Both the position numbers and the translations under genes were made by a program. From assembly GCA_963699055.1 (NCBI GenBank), contig CAVOTA010000004.1, positions 248,001 to 312,000 of the forward strand: a DNA stretch of 64,000 nt. Direction: 5' to 3'. The notes beneath the pieces are model-generated. The model did not search any database. It saw only the letters and a list, made by a program, of their open reading frames with translations, and was not told where the DNA came from. Positions within the stretch are counted from its first letter, which is position 1. The number at the start of each line of letters is the position of its first letter. Positions 60,814 to 64,000 of the stretch are shown here, piece after piece. The DNA is from Bog-756 sp963699055 (lineage in GTDB: Bacteria; Actinomycetota; Acidimicrobiia; Acidimicrobiales; RAAP-2).

Positions 60814-61481
60814 GCGGTCTCCAGGATCGGGCCGAAGAGGAGCACGCCGACGGCGAGGTAGACGGCGTCGAAGACGAGCAGCAGTCGCAGCCACTCGGTA
60901 CCGGCCGACACGGTGCCGCCGGCCATGGCCGCCTGCCAGATCTTGGTCCCGGCCAGCAGCACGGGAGCCACGATGGGCAGCAGCAGGAAGGGCAGGAGCG
61001 TCTCGCGCACCCGCAGTCCGGCCGACAGGGCGCCGTAGAGCGTGCCGGTGGTCGCCAGCCCGACCGTTCCCAGCAGGCACGAGACGACGATCAGCCATGG
61101 GACCTCGATCCGGGCCCCGTAGAGGAACACCACGCCGAGGGTCAGCAGCACCTCGAGGACCACGAGCTGGGCGGCGATGCCTGCGGCCTTGCCCAGGAAC
61201 AGGCCGGCCGGATCGATCCCCGAGAGCCGGATCCCGTCGCGGGCCCCGTCGGCCGACTCCACCGAGACGCTGCGCTGGGTGGCCAGGACGGTGCAGAACA
61301 GCACGGCCACCCAGAACAGGCCGGGGGCGCCGGCCGCCATGACCGTGCGGTCCGGACCGAGGGCGAAGGCGAACAGTGCCAGGGCGACGATGCCGAACGG
61401 CGCCACCTGGGACAGTCCCACCCGGGAGCGGACCTCGATGCGCAGGTCCTTTCCGGCCACGAGGACGGCGTCACGCCACAT
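60810..61481 (-). CDS. ccmB: CcmB heme-export ABC permease
   Basis: The 223-residue, six-helix permease works with CcmA in the release of holo-CcmE. DAVLVAGKDLRIEVRSR at the N terminus and ESADGARDGIRLSGIDP and LPFLLLPIVAPVLLAG are typical of CcmB. The start is ATG 61481, overlapping the ccmA 3' end by eleven bases. Confidence 0.93.
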   Translation of the reverse strand: MWRDAVLVAGKDLRIEVRSRVGLSQVAPFGIVALALFAFALGPDRTVMAAGAPGLFWVAVLFCTVLATQRSVSVESADGARDGIRLSGIDPAGLFLGKAAGIAAQLVVLEVLLTLGVVFLYGARIEVPWLIVVSCLLGTVGLATTGTLYGALSAGLRVRETLLPFLLLPIVAPVLLAGTKIWQAAMAGGTVSAGTEWLRLLLVFDAVYLAVGVLLFGPILETA

Positions 61482-62304
61482 GGGCGACCTCGCCGTCCAC
61501 CGGAGCGCTCCGGTCGGACCCGACCCGACGATCGACGTCGGCGGTGTCGACGGTGTCGACGGTGTCGGCAGGGGCGTCACCTCGGGCACCGCCCGCACCG
61601 GCACCGGCAGCGGCGGCGGCCGTCGCTGCCGCACGAGCGCGCAGTGTCCGCTCCCCGGTCACCCGCCCGCCGGTCACCGTCACCGCCCGGTCGGCCAGTC
61701 CCTCCACCGAACCGGACTCGTGGCTGGCGATCAGGATGGTCACGCCGGCGGCCGACGCCTCGGCGACGGCACCGTCGAGCAGCACCCGGGCGGCGGCGTC
61801 GAGACCGGCATGGGGCTCGTCGAGCAGCCAGACCTCGGGCCACCGCGCCGTCAGCACGGCGAGGGCCACGCGGCGGCGCTGCCCGGCCGACAGCTTGGCC
61901 GCCGGGGTACGGGCCAGACGCCCGGTGAGCCCCCAGCGCTCGCAGGCCGGGACGATCCTGGCGGTGTCACCGGCGGCGGCCCGCACGGCGAAGCGGACGT
62001 TCTCCAGGACGGTCAGGTCGTCGTAGAGGTGGGAGACGTGGGACAGCAGGCCCACGCGGCGCCGTACGGCGGTGCGGTGGCGGACGGGGTCGAGCCCCAG
62101 TACCGCGATGCTGCCCGCCGACAGCGGTACCAGTCCGGCGCACACCCGCAGCAGGCTGGTCTTGCCGGCGCCGTTCGGGCCCTCCACCAGCACGGTCTCC
62201 CCCACCGCCACCTCGAGGTCCACGCCGGCGAGCAGGGGGAACCGGCCCGAGAGCGCGACCGCGTCACGGAGGGAGAGTGCAGAGGAGGGGGGTGCGACGG
62301 CCAT
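61471..62304 (-). CDS. ccmA: CcmA ATP-binding protein
   Basis: The 277-residue ATPase of the CcmAB complex has Walker A EGPNGAGKTSLL, the signature LSAGQRRRVALA, Walker B VWLLDEPHAGLD, and an H-loop SHESG. The first 210 residues match the usual CcmA size; a C-terminal extension of about 60 residues is Ala/Asp/Thr-rich and includes a short repeated VDT. It begins with ATG 62304, 84 bases after the ccdA stop. Confidence 0.94.
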   Translation of the reverse strand: MAVAPPSSALSLRDAVALSGRFPLLAGVDLEVAVGETVLVEGPNGAGKTSLLRVCAGLVPLSAGSIAVLGLDPVRHRTAVRRRVGLLSHVSHLYDDLTVLENVRFAVRAAAGDTARIVPACERWGLTGRLARTPAAKLSAGQRRRVALAVLTARWPEVWLLDEPHAGLDAAARVLLDGAVAEASAAGVTILIASHESGSVEGLADRAVTVTGGRVTGERTLRARAAATAAAAAGAGAGGARGDAPADTVDTVDTADVDRRVGSDRSAPVDGEVAHVA

Positions 62305-62388
62305 GGGCAGTCCCCAATGCTACGGGGGCGGGCGGGCCGGAGCCAGACGGGGGGCGCGTCCCGCAGGCCGGACGCCCCCGGAGGCCCG

Positions 62389-63303
62389 TCAGCTCGTCGA
62401 CAGGCGGTTCAGGTGCAGGTCACGGAGCCAATTGGAGATGTGGGCCGACAGGACGTCCACATTGCCGGTCAGGAGGAGGATCCCGAAGGCCACCAGGATG
62501 ATCCCGCCGACCAGGTCCACGACCCGCAGGCGCCCGCGGACCCGGGCCAGCAGGTCGGTCATCCGGCCGAAGGCCAGGCCGCTGAGGAGGAACGGGACCC
62601 CCAGGCCCAGCGAGTAGGCGAGCAGCAGGGCGATCCCGCCGGTGGCCGAACCGCCGGTGCCGGCGGCCAGGGCCAGGACGCTGCCCAGCACGGGGCCGAT
62701 GCACGGTGTCCAGGCGAAGGCGAACGCCATTCCGAGCACCGGGGGCGCCCAGGACCCGAGCACCGACGGGCGGACCAGGAAGCGCTTCTCGCCGGCCAGC
62801 GCCATCGGCAGGCGCACCCCGGCGGCCATGGCCACCAGCAGGGCACCGAACAGGACGATCAGGATGCCCGAGACCACCTCGAGGGCGTGCTGGTGGGTCA
62901 GGAACAGGCGCCCGACCGACGACGCCGATGCCCCGAGGATGGTGAACACGACGGTGAACCCGGCGATGAAGGCGAGGATCCCACGCAGCAGACGGCCGCG
63001 GTGGCGACGGAGCACCTCGGGGTCGGCGACGGCCGCGGACCCGGCCGCCGGTGCGGCACCGGCCGTCCGCGAGGGGACGGCGTCCCCCGCCGCCGGCACC
63101 TCGGCCCCCCGTGCCCCCACCGGGGTGGGCTCCGGCGCGGGCTCCGGCGCCGGGGCGAGCGCGGTCAGCTCGGCGGCCGACAGCCCGGACACCATCGACA
63201 GGTAGGCCGGGACCAGGGGCAGCACGCACGGCGACAGGAACGACAGCATCCCGGCGCCGAAGGCCACCAGGAGGCCGAGCGGGTCGGCGTGGATCGCCGC
63301 CAT
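62389..63303 (-). CDS. ccdA: CcdA-type thiol-disulfide electron transporter
   Basis: The 304-residue protein has the six-helix DsbD/CcdA architecture that carries electrons from cytosolic thioredoxin to CcmG. The two redox cysteines lie in LSFLSPCVLPLVPAYLS and AFAWTPCIGPVLG. A Pro/Ala-rich loop of about 60 residues splits helices one and two. ATG 63303 is preferred; GTG and TTG codons (63318) upstream are possible. It stands at the head of the ccm operon. Confidence 0.92.
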   Translation of the reverse strand: MAAIHADPLGLLVAFGAGMLSFLSPCVLPLVPAYLSMVSGLSAAELTALAPAPEPAPEPTPVGARGAEVPAAGDAVPSRTAGAAPAAGSAAVADPEVLRRHRGRLLRGILAFIAGFTVVFTILGASASSVGRLFLTHQHALEVVSGILIVLFGALLVAMAAGVRLPMALAGEKRFLVRPSVLGSWAPPVLGMAFAFAWTPCIGPVLGSVLALAAGTGGSATGGIALLLAYSLGLGVPFLLSGLAFGRMTDLLARVRGRLRVVDLVGGIILVAFGILLLTGNVDVLSAHISNWLRDLHLNRLSTS

Positions 63304-63321
63304 CACGGCCACGGCCAACGG

Positions 63322-64000
63322 CTAGGCCCGCTGGCTCTTCACCAGGGCCAGGTCGGCCTCGACCATCATCTGCACCAGCTCGGGGAACTCGACGTCGCGG
63401 TGCCAGCCCAGGGTCTTCTCGGCCTTGGCCGGATCGCCGATGAGGAGGTCGACCTCGGCGGGGCGCAGGAAGCGCTCGTCGATCACGACGTGCTTCTCCC
63501 AGTCCAGGTCGGCGGCGGCGAACGACAGCTCGACCAGCTCCTTGACCGAGTGCGTCTCACCGGTGGCGACCACGTAGTCGTCGGGCCGGTCCTGCTGGAG
63601 CATCAGCCACATGGCCCGGACGTAGTCCTTGGCGAAGCCCCAGTCGCGCTCGGCGTCGAGGTTGCCCAGGGCCAGTGTCCGGTCGATGCCGGCGGCGATC
63701 CGCGCCACCCCGTGGGTGACCTTGCGCGTGACGAACTCGAGTCCGCGCCGCGGCGACTCGTGGTTGAAGAGGATGCCCGAGCTGGCGTGGAGGTCGTAGC
63801 TCTCGCGGTAGTTGACGGTGATCCAGTGGCCGTAGACCTTGGCCACCCCGTAGGGGCTGCGCGGGTAGAAGGGCGTGGTCTCCACCTGGGGGACCTCCTG
63901 GACCTTGCCGAACATCTCCGAGGAGCTCGCCTGGTAGAAGCGGATCCCGGGGTCGACGGTGCGGATGGCGTCGAGGACCCGGGTGACGCCGAGGGCGGTG
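63322..64000 (-). CDS. gmd: GDP-mannose 4,6-dehydratase, C-terminal part (runs off right edge)
   Basis: About 225 codons of a Rossmann-type sugar dehydratase are present; the start lies beyond the window. Landmarks are FYQASSSEMFGKVQEVPQ, the catalytic S/YxxxK segment SPYGVAKVYGHW, NHESPRRG, LGNLDAERDWGFAKDYV, and YVVATGETHSVKELV, all diagnostic of Gmd. It makes GDP-4-keto-6-deoxymannose for fucose- or rhamnose-type sugars in surface glycans. The TAG stop lies three to eighteen bases before the ccdA start. Confidence 0.94.
   Translation of the reverse strand, partial: TALGVTRVLDAIRTVDPGIRFYQASSSEMFGKVQEVPQVETTPFYPRSPYGVAKVYGHWITVNYRESYDLHASSGILFNHESPRRGLEFVTRKVTHGVARIAAGIDRTLALGNLDAERDWGFAKDYVRAMWLMLQQDRPDDYVVATGETHSVKELVELSFAAADLDWEKHVVIDERFLRPAEVDLLIGDPAKAEKTLGWHRDVEFPELVQMMVEADLALVKSQRA

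Overview
The window is a very GC-rich, gene-dense chromosomal segment from an actinobacterium. WhiB- and PdtaS-type regulators, the phosphomutase-like/DUF3090/SCO1664 trio, DUF3107, DUF2510 and DUF222-HNH proteins, mycobacterium-like gene order (argS-lysA-hom-thrC; whiB1 next to pdtaS; paired ArsA-type ATPases), an F420-type iron-sulfur protein and frequent GTG/TTG starts all point there. The full System I (Ccm) cytochrome c maturation set, uncommon in Actinobacteria, favours a deep lineage such as Acidimicrobiia; that placement is inference. No prophage, insertion sequence or CRISPR array was recognised.

Layout. 1-5.1 kb: threonine/lysine biosynthesis (thrC, hom, lysA) behind argS, with a tRNA-Arg(CCG) facing away from argS. 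5.1-11.8 kb: a multi-pass glycosyltransferase-like protein, a large secreted five-repeat protein, a DUF2510 membrane protein, AlkB, an RDD membrane protein coupled to a nonapeptide-repeat protein, and a Bcp peroxiredoxin. 11.9-21.3 kb: ABC-2 exporter, aconitase, HAD hydrolase, eukaryotic-type isocitrate dehydrogenase, PAQR/hemolysin III protein, glutamine amidotransferase and PIG-L deacetylase. 21.4-29.5 kb: DEAD-box helicase, thiC, a second Bcp, a DUF222-HNH protein, an Fpg/Nei glycosylase and an F420-type protein. 29.7-37 kb: MMPL exporter, the conserved trio of unknown function, and an MBOAT/SGNH pair likely to acylate a surface polymer. 37.3-47.6 kb: etfBA, GDPD, whiB1 with a perfect CRP palindrome upstream, pdtaS, a PHP phosphatase, an O-methyltransferase, two ArsA/GET3 ATPases, DUF3107 and a dGTPase-like protein. 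47.7-55.1 kb: a secreted G1 (glutamic) peptidase, YccF, a cyclopropane-fatty-acid synthase, and an iron-sulfur node (Mrp, SufR-like regulator, cysteine desulfurase), then a quinone oxidoreductase. 55.1-63.3 kb: one leftward operon ccdA-ccmABCDEFG-ccmHI for cytochrome c maturation, preceded by gmd (GDP-mannose dehydratase), which runs off the right edge.

Two themes recur. Most same-strand neighbours overlap by 1-4 bases (ATGA, GTGA, TGATG), which implies long translationally coupled operons. Short tandem repeats are also common: minisatellites between thiC and bcp, a 46-bp repeat after thiC, and repeat-encoded Gly/Ser, Asp/Thr, His/Asp, polyproline and Pro/Val tracts inside otherwise conserved proteins. 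The most unusual items are the nonapeptide-repeat protein with its RDD partner, the Cys-paired secreted repeat protein, the CRP site at whiB1 and the redox/iron-sulfur regulator cluster. All family calls are from reading motifs; no database search was run.
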